Part shown: in pieces, positions 36,562 to 46,479 of the stretch
Numbering within the stretch: the first letter of the stretch is position 1
How the letters are laid out: each line of letters starts with the position of its first letter
DNA from: an uncultured Burkholderiales bacterium
GTDB taxonomy: Bacteria > Pseudomonadota > Gammaproteobacteria > Burkholderiales > Eutrophovitaceae
NCBI GenBank assembly: GCA_951812315.1
Contig: CATOSA010000011.1
Coordinates: 29,681-93,680 of the forward strand
Length of the DNA: 64,000 bases
Direction: 5' to 3'
The notes under the pieces: generated by a model
Database searches by the model: none
Told to the model about the DNA's origin: nothing
The model's input: only the letters and a program-made list of their open reading frames with translations
Made by a program: the position numbers and the translations under genes

Positions 36562-37152
36562 TTAGTCGTCCAGATCAGTAACCAGTGACTGTCTCACGTT
36601 TTCCGGGACTTTTCCGATGGATTCGCCGTATTGCGCGTGGTCCACGCCCATCGCCAGCGGCTGGCCTTGCTTCAAGGCATCTTTCATGGCGGCATCCAGT
36701 TCGAATCTCAGAAAATGCACCGCTGACGTCTTTTCTTCGTTCTCTCGCTCCAGGTCCTCGTCGGCGACCGCATAAACCTTTGGCTGACCAGCAACCTGGA
36801 CCCACACTGAATCTTCAACGCCAATAAGTCTGGCGAGTGCTTCGCGACGCTCTGCTTCATCGGGATATTCGATAAGCATGGTCGCCTTCCAATTGCTCCC
36901 GTCGGGTATCAGCGGGTTGTACGCGTCCAGCTCGTCGATGATGCCTTGCTCCTCGAATATGCGCTCGGCACGAAGCATTTCCTGAATCTGGTAGCGCATC
37001 GTCAACTCGTCTTCGAACATCAACGTGATGTGCTCGCCCAGATGGACTTCGCGATTGCGCTTGTGGTTCATGACCTCTGCCCGGAAATCCGCGCGCTTTG
37101 TCGCGTATTCCTCGAGCGGCATCAGGCTTTTGCGGGTAATTTCAGGCATCAC
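36562..37152 (-). CDS. DUF3501 family protein
   Basis: A 196-residue acidic cytoplasmic protein. Typical segments are RKSLMPLEEYATKRADFRAEVMNHKRNR, VHLGEHITLMFEDELTMRYQIQEMLRAERIFE and SVHFLRFEL-like SAVHFLRFEL. The function is unknown, but the family is regularly coded next to rubrerythrin and a heterodisulfide-reductase-like Fe-S protein, as here (30 bp downstream of the latter). A role in an oxidative-stress or redox complex is inference from context. Confidence 0.88.
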   Translation of the reverse strand: MMPEITRKSLMPLEEYATKRADFRAEVMNHKRNREVHLGEHITLMFEDELTMRYQIQEMLRAERIFEEQGIIDELDAYNPLIPDGSNWKATMLIEYPDEAERREALARLIGVEDSVWVQVAGQPKVYAVADEDLERENEEKTSAVHFLRFELDAAMKDALKQGQPLAMGVDHAQYGESIGKVPENVRQSLVTDLDD

Positions 37153-37182
37153 TGTGTCGATCAGATAGATATTCGCTTGGCA

Positions 37183-38514
37183 CTAGATCCCGTACGCCAT
37201 GCGCACCAGTGCCAGCGGATGTTGTTTTTGTGGCTCGGCGCCATCCTTGCCGCGCATGCCCTGCGCGATATGGCGGCCGGCTATTGCGCAGTCGGAACTG
37301 ATGTAGTCCGGCTCGGGAGCGGACATTTGACGAAAAACCGGCCGGCCAATCTTCATCGAATCGGCAAAATATTCGGTCTTTACGCCCCAGGTGCCATCAT
37401 GCCCTGAACAACGTTCAACCGTCGTAACACGGGTGTCAGGGATCAGCTCAAGCATTTCGCGTGTTCTTTGTCCCATCTTCTGAACACGCAGGTGACAGGG
37501 TATGTGATATGAAACCTTGCCAAGCGGCTTCTTGAAGTCCAGTTTCAGCAGCCCATCACGCTTGCGCAACATCAAATATTCGAACGGATCGAACATCGCC
37601 GCCGCGACCACGTTGACATCCGCATCGTCCGGAAACATCAGCGGCAACTCCTGCTTGAACATGAGTGTGCACGATGGAACTGCAGTGACAATTGCGTAAC
37701 CCGCTCGCGCCAGACGGGCCATTGCCGGAATATTGCGTTCCTTGAGCTTGGCCACCGCATCGAGATCACCGAGTTCCAGTTTAGGCATGCCGCAACAGGC
37801 CTCTTTCTCGACGATCTTTACCGGGATCTCGTTGTGTTTGAGGATACTGACGAGATCGTTGCCAATGCCGGGTTCGTTGTAATTGACATAGCAGGTAGAA
37901 AAAATGGCGACTTTTCCGGGCGTATTCTTGCCAGCCTTGACAGGAAACGTATCCTGGGCGCTCGCATTTTTCCGGAAACCGGCACTGCTGTACTCGGGCA
38001 GTTCGCGATCCTTGTGAATTCCCAGGGTCGCCTGCATCACTTTTCGCGCTACCTTGTTTTTGTTGGTCGCGTTGACCACATTCACGACCACCGGGATCGA
38101 TGCCAGCTTTCCGATTGCATCCGTGCTCGACAACAGCTTGTCGCGGATCCGGGTTTCGCCTTTTCGGTATTTCACTGCTTTCGCCCGAAGCATCAGGTGC
38201 GGAAAGTCGATATTCCATTCGTGAGGCGGAACGTACGGACACTTGCTCACGTAACACATGTCGCACAAGTAACACTTGTCGACAACTTTCCAGAAATCCT
38301 TTTTATCCACACCGTCGAGTTCGCCGGTGTCCCCTTCGTCAATCAGATCAAACAAACTGGGGAACGCCGTGCACAAGCTTACGCAGCGCCGGCATCCATG
38401 ACATACGTCGTAGACACGCTCAAGTTCGTCCAACAGCTTCGCCTCATCGTAGAAATCTTTCGATTTCCAGTCGAGTGGGTGCCGTGTCGGTGCTTCGAGA
38501 TTTCCTTCGCACAT
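37183..38514 (-). CDS. Fe-S protein with two 4Fe-4S clusters and CCG domains (heterodisulfide reductase/GlpC-like)
   Basis: A 443-residue protein. N-terminal ferredoxin part: CHGCRRCVSLC and CYLCDMCYVSKC (two 4Fe-4S sites). Two CCG (cysteine-rich) domains follow, with CCGMPKLELGD near the middle and PCHLRVQKMG further on, ending ERCSGHDGTWG. Similar architecture occurs in GlpC, glycolate oxidase GlcF and HdrB/D. It lies between rubrerythrin and DUF3501 on the same strand; likely carries electrons to or from that pair. The electron donor and substrate are unknown. Confidence 0.9.
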   Translation of the reverse strand: MCEGNLEAPTRHPLDWKSKDFYDEAKLLDELERVYDVCHGCRRCVSLCTAFPSLFDLIDEGDTGELDGVDKKDFWKVVDKCYLCDMCYVSKCPYVPPHEWNIDFPHLMLRAKAVKYRKGETRIRDKLLSSTDAIGKLASIPVVVNVVNATNKNKVARKVMQATLGIHKDRELPEYSSAGFRKNASAQDTFPVKAGKNTPGKVAIFSTCYVNYNEPGIGNDLVSILKHNEIPVKIVEKEACCGMPKLELGDLDAVAKLKERNIPAMARLARAGYAIVTAVPSCTLMFKQELPLMFPDDADVNVVAAAMFDPFEYLMLRKRDGLLKLDFKKPLGKVSYHIPCHLRVQKMGQRTREMLELIPDTRVTTVERCSGHDGTWGVKTEYFADSMKIGRPVFRQMSAPEPDYISSDCAIAGRHIAQGMRGKDGAEPQKQHPLALVRMAYGI

Positions 38515-38722
38515 AAGCTAAGTTCTGGTATCCGGGAACCAAGGCGTTGTGAAACAACATCGGCCGAAGCTTCGCGATGGATATGATGCAAGAGAAGCCA
38601 CCGCGATAGAGCCGGTAATGCGTTAACAGGGCCCGTAGAATCAAAACGCGAGCCGCTGGATCGAATCAACGACTCGCGATTTCACAAACCCACGATCCTG
38701 TGAACAGGACTACATCCGAGGA

Positions 38723-39145
38723 TCAGTCTTCGAGTGTATCCAGTGCTTTCTGGAAACGGTTTGCGTGGGAACGCTCGGCCTTGGCGAGCGTACCAAACCA
38801 GTCGGCAATCTCTTCGAACCCTTCGTCCCGGGCAGCTTTTGCCATGCCTGGATACATGTCGGTGTATTCGTGAGTCTCTCCGGCAATGGACGCTTTCAGA
38901 TTTTCACGCGTCTGGCCAATTGGCAGGCCGGTCGCCGGATCACCCGTCTCCTCAAGATATTCGAGATGGCCGTGTGCGTGGCCTGTTTCGCCTTCGGCGG
39001 TCGAACGGAATACTGCAGCGACATCATTCTGACCTTCGACGTCGGCCTTGTTTGCAAAATAAAGATAACGCCGATTTGCCTGGGACTCACCTGCGAAAGC
39101 GTCTTTCAGGTTTTGCTCGGTCTTCGACCCTTTAAGCGCAGCCAT
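38723..39145 (-). CDS. Rubrerythrin family protein lacking the rubredoxin domain
   Basis: A 140-residue ferritin-like di-iron protein. The metal ligands sit in [45 protein letters not shown] and [10 protein letters not shown]. The usual C-terminal CxxC rubredoxin domain is absent, so electrons must come from another protein, perhaps the Fe-S protein of the next gene. Rubrerythrins reduce hydrogen peroxide in the cytoplasm. An AGATTAGA-N5-TCTAATCT inverted repeat lies about 100 bp upstream. Confidence 0.92.
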   Translation of the reverse strand: MAALKGSKTEQNLKDAFAGESQANRRYLYFANKADVEGQNDVAAVFRSTAEGETGHAHGHLEYLEETGDPATGLPIGQTRENLKASIAGETHEYTDMYPGMAKAARDEGFEEIADWFGTLAKAERSHANRFQKALDTLED

Positions 39146-39554
39146 TTATGAAATCTCCTCAAAAAATTAAGAAAGCTCTACATACAACACGCCAATAGCA
39201 AACAAACTTGCTAACGGCAGATAAATTTACCAAAGGTAATCAAGATTAGACTCACTCTAATCTATGAACGAAGTTTAGGCTTGTTCCCTCAAGCCTGTCA
39301 AACCGGGACCGATAGCGTGTACTTACTATCAAATAGCCTTATTCGAGCTCACTTGCCTCGAAACATTGGCAGTTTGACGCGACGTTCGCCGCCTCCCCCT
39401 GCTCAGCCAATAATCTAGCACTGCCTGCGAATTCATCATTGCGCCTCGTCAAATGTATTGCAGGTGCCCGGCAAATCACCAAGAAAACAAGGAACTGGAA
39501 GCAATATTGCTTTAGTGATGACATTGTCAGCAAAAAAGCAGCACAGCCATTCAC
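39146..39554. other. 409-bp divergent region between rubrerythrin and diguanylate cyclase genes
   Basis: AT-rich, with two inverted repeats: TTACC-AAA-GGTAA near 39228-39240 and AGATTAGA-CTCAC-TCTAATCT at 39243-39263. No gene is seen. It probably contains both promoters. Confidence 0.55.
39243..39263. promoter_or_regulatory. Perfect 8-bp inverted repeat, candidate operator of the rubrerythrin operon
   Basis: AGATTAGA (39243-39250) and TCTAATCT (39256-39263) are exact reverse complements separated by CTCAC. It lies about 100 bp upstream of the rubrerythrin ATG. The regulator is unknown; a redox or iron regulator would fit the operon. Confidence 0.5.
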
Positions 39555-40475
39555 ATGGCACTGTTTTTCCTCGGCGCTTTTATCCTCGCGCTGCACTACG
39601 CACATTTCTACAAGGCCGAGCAATCCGTCAGGTTGGCACTTGAGACGTGGGTGATGATCGTGTTTATCACCTGGGTCTCGTGGTACTCGGGAAAAATCGA
39701 TAGCCCACTCATCAATCTGTACCTCCTTCCCATCATTGCCAGCGCGCTGATCCCTGAAAAGACCATGACGTCAATTGTGACCGCTGCAGTAATCGCGTCA
39801 TATATGGCAATGGCATACTACACCTCGAAGGAAGGAATCGGATCGCTCTCGTATTGGGGGGTGATCCTCGCGCTGATCGCGCCAGTCGTGCTGGTCGCCT
39901 ATATCACGACGATGCTGTCCGCCGACATTCGCTTCGCGCTCGCAAAAATAAAACGGGTAGCAGAAACCGATGAACTCACTGGCATTTACAACGTGCGCGC
40001 GTTTACCGCGATCCTGAGACGCACCATCCAGCAGTCAATCAGGCATTCGCACCCACTCTCGATCATCATGGTTGACGCGGACAATCTCAAATCCATCAAC
40101 GACGCTTTTGGCCACGACGCGGGAGACAAGTTGTTGAAGCATCTGATTGAAAAATTCGCAGACGAACTTCGACTATCCGACGTTCTCGCCCGCTACGGTG
40201 GTGATGAATTTACGGTTCTGCTGCCTGAAACCGACCTGAGCGGAGCAATTGACGTGGCTGAGCGAATGCGTAGCTCGTTTGAGGAATCACGCTTCCGCGT
40301 GCGTGGCGGAATGGAATTGACCACGAGCATCAGCCTTGGAATCGCCAGCTTCCCCGAGCATGGCAGCAATGCCGACGTGATTGTCGAAAAAGCAGACAAA
40401 GCGCTGTATCGCGCCAAGCGCGAAGGCCGAAATCGTATCGCGATCTACGAGCTGGAAAAAGACGCAGGCGACTGA
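39555..40475 (+). CDS. Membrane-bound diguanylate cyclase (GGDEF)
   Basis: A 306-residue protein. About five hydrophobic segments (residues 1-20, 32-45, 53-65, 75-90, 100-120) form a membrane sensor region with no named domain. The GGDEF domain runs from about 135 to 300: DELTGIYNVRAF, DADNLKSINDAFGHDAGD and an active-site RYGGDEF. An inhibitory I-site RLSD lies five residues before GGDEF, so product inhibition is expected. It makes c-di-GMP. No EAL domain. Start ATG at 39555. Confidence 0.92.
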   Translation: MALFFLGAFILALHYAHFYKAEQSVRLALETWVMIVFITWVSWYSGKIDSPLINLYLLPIIASALIPEKTMTSIVTAAVIASYMAMAYYTSKEGIGSLSYWGVILALIAPVVLVAYITTMLSADIRFALAKIKRVAETDELTGIYNVRAFTAILRRTIQQSIRHSHPLSIIMVDADNLKSINDAFGHDAGDKLLKHLIEKFADELRLSDVLARYGGDEFTVLLPETDLSGAIDVAERMRSSFEESRFRVRGGMELTTSISLGIASFPEHGSNADVIVEKADKALYRAKREGRNRIAIYELEKDAGD

Positions 40476-41317
40476 TCGCGCTTGCGCCCGGGCCGGAAAT
40501 ACGTTGTGTTGTCATAGAATGTATCGTGCTCACTTTGTGGCCACCAACCCGGTACGCCAAGTAACGGCAGCGGTGCCAGCGCCCGGCCTTGAGTCAGATG
40601 CCCTGAGTCGTGAACAAGTGCGGCCACGAGCTGATCGACCGCTGCATTCAATTGGCCATCCTGCAGTGCAATTGTCTCGGCAGGTACCCTGAAAAGCAGC
40701 GCCTTTGCAGTCATCCCGACGAACGGCTCGCGCGCCTTGTCATACATCGCGTGCCCAAAAATCAGGAATCGCGCGCATTTCCGGACAGTTTTTCGGCGTG
40801 ACCAGAACAACTCCTTCCAACGGAATTCGCGCACCATATCAAGCAGTTCATCATCGCTCGAAAGAACCACCATTCCGTCCTCGTCGAACATGGTCAATGC
40901 GTCGCCGACCGGTGAGCGCCGGCTTCCGGCCTGAGCTGTCAGCGAGTCATAGTGGCGCGCGTTGATCACTGCCTTGGCGGTCGGGAACGACATCCACACG
41001 AGCGCATTGAACAGGTCGTGCCAATTCAGTGGACGAACCATTACCTCGCCCGTCAAATAGGTACGCGGCTCAAAACCGTCCTCGAAACGGGACAACTTTG
41101 ACGTTTGCTCTACGAACCGGATCCTCTGGCCACGTGCATTGACAATACGTATCCCGCTAGCGTCCGCCATCTCGTTCAACAGTTCGCAATTCGGCCAGCC
41201 GATTTCCGGTAGCCCTTTGGCAACCGGGCTCAGTGCGGCGAACATCCCCGTACGACTGGCCCACTCAAGATTCCATAAATCCGGCATCGCGGCTGCTTCG
41301 CCCGGTTCAGTTAACAT
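40445..41317 (-). CDS. DUF3025 domain protein
   Basis: About 290 residues from the ATG at 41317; a GTG at 41362 would add 15 residues ([14 protein letters not shown]), and the open frame further upstream overlaps the divergent lhgO gene. Typical family segments are FEPRTYLTGEVMVRPLNWHDLFNALVWMSFPTAKA, INARHY, DGMVVLSSD and GVPGWWP near the end. Function unknown. It converges on the diguanylate cyclase gene, with a 31-bp 3' overlap. Confidence 0.85.
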   Translation of the reverse strand: MLTEPGEAAAMPDLWNLEWASRTGMFAALSPVAKGLPEIGWPNCELLNEMADASGIRIVNARGQRIRFVEQTSKLSRFEDGFEPRTYLTGEVMVRPLNWHDLFNALVWMSFPTAKAVINARHYDSLTAQAGSRRSPVGDALTMFDEDGMVVLSSDDELLDMVREFRWKELFWSRRKTVRKCARFLIFGHAMYDKAREPFVGMTAKALLFRVPAETIALQDGQLNAAVDQLVAALVHDSGHLTQGRALAPLPLLGVPGWWPQSEHDTFYDNTTYFRPGRKRDQSPASFSSS

Positions 41318-41369
41318 TGCTTGGTAGTGTAATCCTTCAATAGCCTCGAATTCCGGAATCACAGGTATC

Positions 41370-42476
41370 GTGTCAGAACAAATCGATTGTGCAGTGATCG
41401 GCGCCGGAGTGGTCGGCCTTGCGGTGGCGCGCGCGCTGGCGCTTGCCGGGCGCGAAGTCATCGTACTGGAAGCCGAAGACGCAATCGGCACCCACACCAG
41501 TTCACGCAACTCCGAAGTTATTCATGCCGGAATCTACTATCGGGAAAATTCACTCAAGGCCAGATTCTGCGTCGAAGGCAAGAAACTGCTGTATAACTAC
41601 TGCCGCGAGCGCGATGTTCCTCATGAGCAAATTGGCAAAATCATTGTCGCTGCAGACGAGTCTGAGCTTGACGCAGTAGGCGGTTACATCGACAAGGCCA
41701 GGGCGAACGGAGTGAATGATCTGCGCTGGCTGTCAGGCGATGAACTATCTGAAATGGAACCTGCCGTGCGTTGTGTAGGCGGCGTTCTCTCGCCATCGAC
41801 TGGCATTATTGACAGTCATGCATACATGCTGTCTTTACAGGGCGATGCCGAGAATGCGGGTGCCATCATTGTGTTCAAGAGCGGCGTTCAATCCGGTCAA
41901 GCAACAAACGACGGCATCATGCTCGAAGTAGGTGGTGCCGAACCAATGTCTATTGTTTGCAAGACTGTCATCAACTGTGCCGGCCTGCTGGCTCCTGAAA
42001 TCGCTAACAAAATTGATGGAATTCCCGACAAGAGCATCCCGGCGGCCTACTTTGCCAAGGCGCACTACTACACGCTTGCAGGCAAGTCACCGTTCAACCA
42101 TCTCATTTACCCGGTTGCACACACGGCATTTCTGGGCGTTCATGTGACTCTTGACCTGGGCCGCCAAGTGCGCTTCGGTCCCGACATCGACTGGGTCGAC
42201 GGCATCGACTACGTCTTCGACCAGTCGCGCGAGCCACTTTTTTATGAAGCCATTCGCCACTACTGGCCGGATCTGCCGGACGGAAAGCTCCAGCCCGGGT
42301 ACACCGGTATTCGCCCGAAAATTTCCGGGCCAAAAGAAGCGGCAGCCGATTTCCGTATATCGGGGCCCGCCGATCACGGCGTGCCTGGGTTGGTCAACCT
42401 TTACGGAATTGAATCGCCAGGCTTGACGTCATCGCTGGCAATTGCCGACTACGTTCGCGACCTGGTGCCCCGGTAA
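41370..42476 (+). CDS. lhgO: FAD-dependent oxidoreductase, L-2-hydroxyglutarate oxidase-like
   Basis: A 368-residue DAO-family flavoprotein. The dinucleotide-binding motif [18 protein letters not shown] starts at residue 7, followed by [26 protein letters not shown], a stretch typical of L-2-hydroxyglutarate dehydrogenase/oxidase. The C-terminal [12 protein letters not shown] and [17 protein letters not shown] complete the fold. Likely oxidises L-2-hydroxyglutarate to 2-oxoglutarate, feeding electrons to the respiratory chain. Start is GTG at 41370. A strong terminator follows. Confidence 0.9.
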   Translation: MSEQIDCAVIGAGVVGLAVARALALAGREVIVLEAEDAIGTHTSSRNSEVIHAGIYYRENSLKARFCVEGKKLLYNYCRERDVPHEQIGKIIVAADESELDAVGGYIDKARANGVNDLRWLSGDELSEMEPAVRCVGGVLSPSTGIIDSHAYMLSLQGDAENAGAIIVFKSGVQSGQATNDGIMLEVGGAEPMSIVCKTVINCAGLLAPEIANKIDGIPDKSIPAAYFAKAHYYTLAGKSPFNHLIYPVAHTAFLGVHVTLDLGRQVRFGPDIDWVDGIDYVFDQSREPLFYEAIRHYWPDLPDGKLQPGYTGIRPKISGPKEAAADFRISGPADHGVPGLVNLYGIESPGLTSSLAIADYVRDLVPR

Positions 42477-42510
42477 GCCGCCAGGAAATCGGGCATCCCC
42501 ACCCGGAAAT

Positions 42511-42542
42511 GAAAACCCCCGGCGACAAGGCCGGGGGTTTTC
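42511..42542. terminator. Strong bidirectional rho-independent terminator
   Basis: GAAAACCCCCGGC, a six-base loop (GACAAG), and GCCGGGGGTTTTC form a perfect 13-bp stem with A and T flanks. It serves the convergent lhgO gene (plus) and molybdopterin subunit gene (minus). Confidence 0.93.
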
Positions 42543-42603
42543 AAGCACCAGGCAAGCCCGAGCGGCGCAAGCCGGTTCAGACTGTCCCATTATTCACACT
42601 CGC

Positions 42604-44910
42604 TCACGCCGCCTTGCGCGCCGCGCTAATCGCACGCCAGATCTTTTCCCGCGTTGCAGGCATTTCAATGGTCTTCACACCGAGCGGCCGCAACGCATCG
42701 AGCACCGCATTCAACACCGTTGGCGTACCGCCAACCGTACCCAATTCACCAACGCCTTTCGCACCAAGCGGATTGATTTTGCATGGTGTGGTTTCATCAG
42801 TATTGGTATCGATATTCGGCAGGTCGTCTGCACGCGGCAGGCAGTAATCAAGCAGTGAACCGTTGAGCAACTGGCCTGTTTCCGGATCGTAGCTGGCCTG
42901 CTCGAGCAGCGCCTGGCCAACCGCCTGCGCAATACCGCCATGCACCTGACCGGCAACGATCATCGGATTGACGACTCTTCCAACGTCATCCATGGTGGTG
43001 TAGCGCGCAATCTCGGTCACGCCGGTGTCCGGATCGATCTCAACTTCGCAGATGTGGCAACTGTTGGGCCACGACGGGCCGCCCACTTCCTGTTTGGTCT
43101 GGATGGCGATGCGCTTCTCGGGTTGTTTGGCGGCGAGTTCGAATAAATCGATTCCGACGTCTGTACCTGCCACCGTGAATTTGCCATCCGCGTAATTGAT
43201 GTCGGCAGCGGCCGCTTCAAGAGATTCGGACGCCAGTTCCCTGCCCTTTTCGACAGTTTCTTTCGATGCCGTCTGCATCGCGGATCCACCGATATACAGC
43301 GACCGGCTACCCATACTTCCGACCCCGCTTGCGACATCGCTATCGCCCTGCACGATCTCAATACACTCCGGATCGATATCGAGCGATTCGGACAGGATCT
43401 GTACGTAGCTGGTTTCGATCCCCTGCCCCATTGCCTGCATCGCGGTATAGATCACAATTCTGCCGTCCGCCTCGACATGCAGGTCAATCGTCTCCTCGTG
43501 CACGACGCCGGTCCACTCCAGAAATGTCGAGATTGCCCGTCCGCGCAGCTTTCCGCGTGCCGCCGATTCCTGTTTGCGTTTATCGAAACCGCTCCAGTCA
43601 CCCTGATCGAGAATTCGGTCGAGCATGTGCGGAAAGTTTCCGCTGTCAAACTTCTCACCCATTGGCGATTCGTACGGCATCTGCTCCGGTTGAATCATAT
43701 TGCGCCTGCGCAGTTCAGCCGGATCAATCTTCATTTCGGCCGCTGCCTGATCCATCAAGCGTTCGATCAGAAAAATCATTTCCGGCCGGCCTGCGCCACG
43801 GTAGGCGCCAACCACATTGGTATTGGTCAGGTAAGCAGTGCCGCGCAAGTGCAAGGCGGGAATGTCATATACCCCGGTGATCACCTTGGGTCCGACCGCA
43901 ACGACAATGATCGCGCCCGGGCCATTTGCGTGTGCACCAATGCTGCCGACAATGTCGACCCGCAAGCCGAGAATTTTGCCATCGGCGTCGAACGCAAGCT
44001 CCGCCTCATTGCTCTGATCGCGGCCATGATTGCCCACCATGAATTCTTCACTGCGCGTCGCGCGCCAGTGCACCGGACGCTTCAGCTTTCTCGCGGCGTA
44101 AGCACATACGCAATCTTCGGGGTAGAGCTGAGTCTTCATACCGAATCCGCCACCGACATCACCGACCCGCACGCGCACTTTTTCTTTCGGAATCTTCAGA
44201 ACCGCGTCCGCGAGCGTATCCCGATAGCCAGCCGGATTCTGACAACTGGCGTACAGGGTGACGCGCCCGCTCTTTTCGTCGTAATCACCGATGCTGCCGC
44301 GCGGTTCCATCGTAACCGGCACCAACCTCTGGTTGTGTAGAGATAGCTTGGTGACGTGCTTGGCTTTGGCAAAACCGGCATCTGTTTCATCCTGCTTGCC
44401 AAATTCCATTTGCGCCGCGATATTGCCCGGCGCGCCTGGCCATATTTGCGGTGCGTCCTTCGCACTGGCCTGCTCGATCGTGACGACCGCCGACAATTCC
44501 TCGTATTCGACCGCGACATGCTCGGCCGCATCCTCAGCTTGCGCGCGCGTTTCGGCAACCACGGCAGCGACCGCCTCGCCAACGTACCGTGCGCTGTCGA
44601 CTGCAATCGGATTATTCGGCGGCCCATCCATGGCCTCGCCATCGGCCCGTTGCAGACCGGGCCCGATCGGCAACGGGCCGACACCGTCTGCCTGCAGGTC
44701 CGCGCTGGTGAACACCGCCAGAACGCCGGGCTGTGCTTCGGCAGCCGACTTGTCGATCGAAACGATGCGCGCATGTGCGTGAGGAGAGCGAACAAAAATC
44801 ACGAAAGTCTCGCCCGGAAGCGTCATGTCATCAACGAACTGTGCCGTACCGAGAAGAAGCCGCTCGTCCTCGCGGCGGGTGATGGCCTGTCCAATGCCGT
44901 ACTTTGCCAT
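42604..44910 (-). CDS. Molybdenum hydroxylase large subunit, form II CoxL / xanthine dehydrogenase family
   Basis: A 768-residue molybdopterin-binding subunit. The a/b hammerhead domain begins IGQAITRREDERLLLG. The active-site loop reads AYRGAGR (about residue 367), which marks form II CoxL, not true aerobic CO dehydrogenase (AYxCSFR). GGGFGMKTQLYPED, GQGIETSYVQI, GVGSMGSRSLYIGG and the C-terminal GAKGVGELGT bind the cofactor. The substrate is unknown: a purine, aldehyde or other heterocycle is as likely as CO. It is divergent from the small and medium subunit genes at 45169-46479, with 258 bp between. Confidence 0.92.
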   Translation of the reverse strand: MAKYGIGQAITRREDERLLLGTAQFVDDMTLPGETFVIFVRSPHAHARIVSIDKSAAEAQPGVLAVFTSADLQADGVGPLPIGPGLQRADGEAMDGPPNNPIAVDSARYVGEAVAAVVAETRAQAEDAAEHVAVEYEELSAVVTIEQASAKDAPQIWPGAPGNIAAQMEFGKQDETDAGFAKAKHVTKLSLHNQRLVPVTMEPRGSIGDYDEKSGRVTLYASCQNPAGYRDTLADAVLKIPKEKVRVRVGDVGGGFGMKTQLYPEDCVCAYAARKLKRPVHWRATRSEEFMVGNHGRDQSNEAELAFDADGKILGLRVDIVGSIGAHANGPGAIIVVAVGPKVITGVYDIPALHLRGTAYLTNTNVVGAYRGAGRPEMIFLIERLMDQAAAEMKIDPAELRRRNMIQPEQMPYESPMGEKFDSGNFPHMLDRILDQGDWSGFDKRKQESAARGKLRGRAISTFLEWTGVVHEETIDLHVEADGRIVIYTAMQAMGQGIETSYVQILSESLDIDPECIEIVQGDSDVASGVGSMGSRSLYIGGSAMQTASKETVEKGRELASESLEAAAADINYADGKFTVAGTDVGIDLFELAAKQPEKRIAIQTKQEVGGPSWPNSCHICEVEIDPDTGVTEIARYTTMDDVGRVVNPMIVAGQVHGGIAQAVGQALLEQASYDPETGQLLNGSLLDYCLPRADDLPNIDTNTDETTPCKINPLGAKGVGELGTVGGTPTVLNAVLDALRPLGVKTIEMPATREKIWRAISAARKAA

Positions 44911-45168
44911 TTGCCTGTCCTGTCTGATTAAACGATAGCGGCTGTTGTAAACTGCCGACCGAATATCTGATTCTACGATCGTCCTGTAAGCAATCGCCTG
45001 CTCAACTCAATCTTCGGTTGATATGCGGGCGTTCGTTGTCTAGCATACAACGTTTTCCGGCAGACCACGAATACCTGCCGGCGCCGGTTTGTATAGAACC
45101 GATTTGATCCAAGCAGTTCGATACCGCCCGCTCGATTCAACCAAAAACGATACGACAAGGAAAATTGC

Positions 45169-45642
45169 ATGTCAGCAAGGCTATCAATGACCATCAACGG
45201 CAAGCCCGTCACCGCCGAAGTGGCCTCGCGAACACTGCTCGTCGACTTTCTTCGCGACCAGCTTCGTCTAACAGGCACCCATATCGGATGCGACACCGCA
45301 CAGTGCGGGGCCTGCACCATCCACATTGACGGCCGGGCGGTGAAGTGCTGCAACATGCTCGCGCTGCAGGCGGACGGCACCACCATCACAACAATTGAGG
45401 GAATTTCCGCAGCTGACGGCAGCATGCATCCGATGCAAACCGCGTTTCGCGATCATCACGGACTGCAATGCGGGTATTGCACACCGGGAATGGTCATGAG
45501 CGCGATCGATCTGGTGAACAATCATCCGGATCCGGACGACGCAGAGATCCGCGACGGTCTGGATGGCAATTTGTGCCGTTGCACCGGCTACCACAATATA
45601 GTCAAGGCGGTACACGCGGGTGCCGCCGCAATGAAAAAGTAA
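45169..45642 (+). CDS. Molybdenum hydroxylase small subunit, two 2Fe-2S clusters (CoxS-like)
   Basis: A 157-residue electron-transfer subunit. The plant-type ferredoxin cluster is [21 protein letters not shown] and the C-terminal helical cluster is CGYCTPGM ... [10 protein letters not shown]. It passes electrons from the molybdenum centre to the FAD subunit. The ATG follows AAGGAAAATTGC, and the FAD subunit gene follows 36 bp later. Confidence 0.95.
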   Translation: MSARLSMTINGKPVTAEVASRTLLVDFLRDQLRLTGTHIGCDTAQCGACTIHIDGRAVKCCNMLALQADGTTITTIEGISAADGSMHPMQTAFRDHHGLQCGYCTPGMVMSAIDLVNNHPDPDDAEIRDGLDGNLCRCTGYHNIVKAVHAGAAAMKK

Positions 45643-45678
45643 ATCGTCAACACAAACTTACCGTTCGCGGAGATCCAA

Positions 45679-46479
45679 ATGTACGAATTCAACTACCAGA
45701 AGGCTACCAATGTCGACGACGCCGCCAACAAACTCGGCGCGGGTGCTGATGCACGTGTGCTGGCCGGCGGCCAGACGCTGATTGCGGCAATGAAGCTGCG
45801 CCTCGCAGCACCTTCGGACATCATCGATATTCGCGGCATCGCCGAACTGCGTGGTATCAAGTCAGGTAACGACGGCCTCATCATTGGCGCAATGACCACA
45901 CATGCCGAGGTCGCCTCCTCAGCCGACGTTCGTAAAAACATACCCGCCCTGGCGGTTCTGGCGCGGTCCATCGGTGATCCGATGGTACGCAACATGGGAA
46001 CGATCGGTGGTTCGATTGCCAACAACGACCCTGCCGCGGATTATCCGGCAGCCATGATCGGACTGGGCGCAACCGTCAAAACCAATCAACGCAGCATTGC
46101 TGCTGACGATTTTTTCACCGGAATGTTCATGACATCGCTTGAGCCCGGCGAAATTATCGAATCAGTCAGTTTTCCGAAACCCAAGCGTGCCGCCTACATG
46201 AAATTCAGCAATCCAGCATCACGCTACGCGATCGTCGGCGTATTCGTCGCCGAAACCGGCAGTGGTGCAAGAGTTGCCGTGACTGGCGCCGGCGCCAGCG
46301 TATTCCGCGTTGCCGAAATGGAAACAGCGCTCGCAGCCAAATTCTCTGCTGACTCGGTAACCGGGATCAGTGTAGCGAGCGACGATCTGAATTCCGATAT
46401 GCATGCCAGCGCCGAATACCGTGCGCACCTGATCACCGTCATGGCCAGGCGCGCGGTGGAGGCGGCGCTTGCCGGGTAA
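45679..46479 (+). CDS. Molybdenum hydroxylase FAD-binding subunit (CoxM-like)
   Basis: A 266-residue flavoprotein of the CO dehydrogenase medium-subunit family. VLAGGQTLIAAMKLRL binds FAD pyrophosphate, and GDPMVRNMGTIGGSIANNDPAADYPAA is the second FAD motif, with TGG-type turns. It forms the L/M/S complex with its neighbours. Its 3' end overlaps the TTG start of the MoxR-like gene by 11 bases. Confidence 0.95.
   Translation: MYEFNYQKATNVDDAANKLGAGADARVLAGGQTLIAAMKLRLAAPSDIIDIRGIAELRGIKSGNDGLIIGAMTTHAEVASSADVRKNIPALAVLARSIGDPMVRNMGTIGGSIANNDPAADYPAAMIGLGATVKTNQRSIAADDFFTGMFMTSLEPGEIIESVSFPKPKRAAYMKFSNPASRYAIVGVFVAETGSGARVAVTGAGASVFRVAEMETALAAKFSADSVTGISVASDDLNSDMHASAEYRAHLITVMARRAVEAALAG

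Noticed and set aside
37834..38586. 250-codon plus-strand open frame over the Fe-S protein gene
   Set aside because: Antisense shadow; the Cys motifs of the minus-strand gene are decisive.
43477..44340. 287-codon plus-strand open frame over the molybdenum hydroxylase large subunit
   Set aside because: Antisense shadow of a strongly supported gene.
42604..46479. True aerobic CO dehydrogenase (form I)
   Set aside because: The active-site loop is AYRGAGR rather than the AYxCSFR of form I CoxL.
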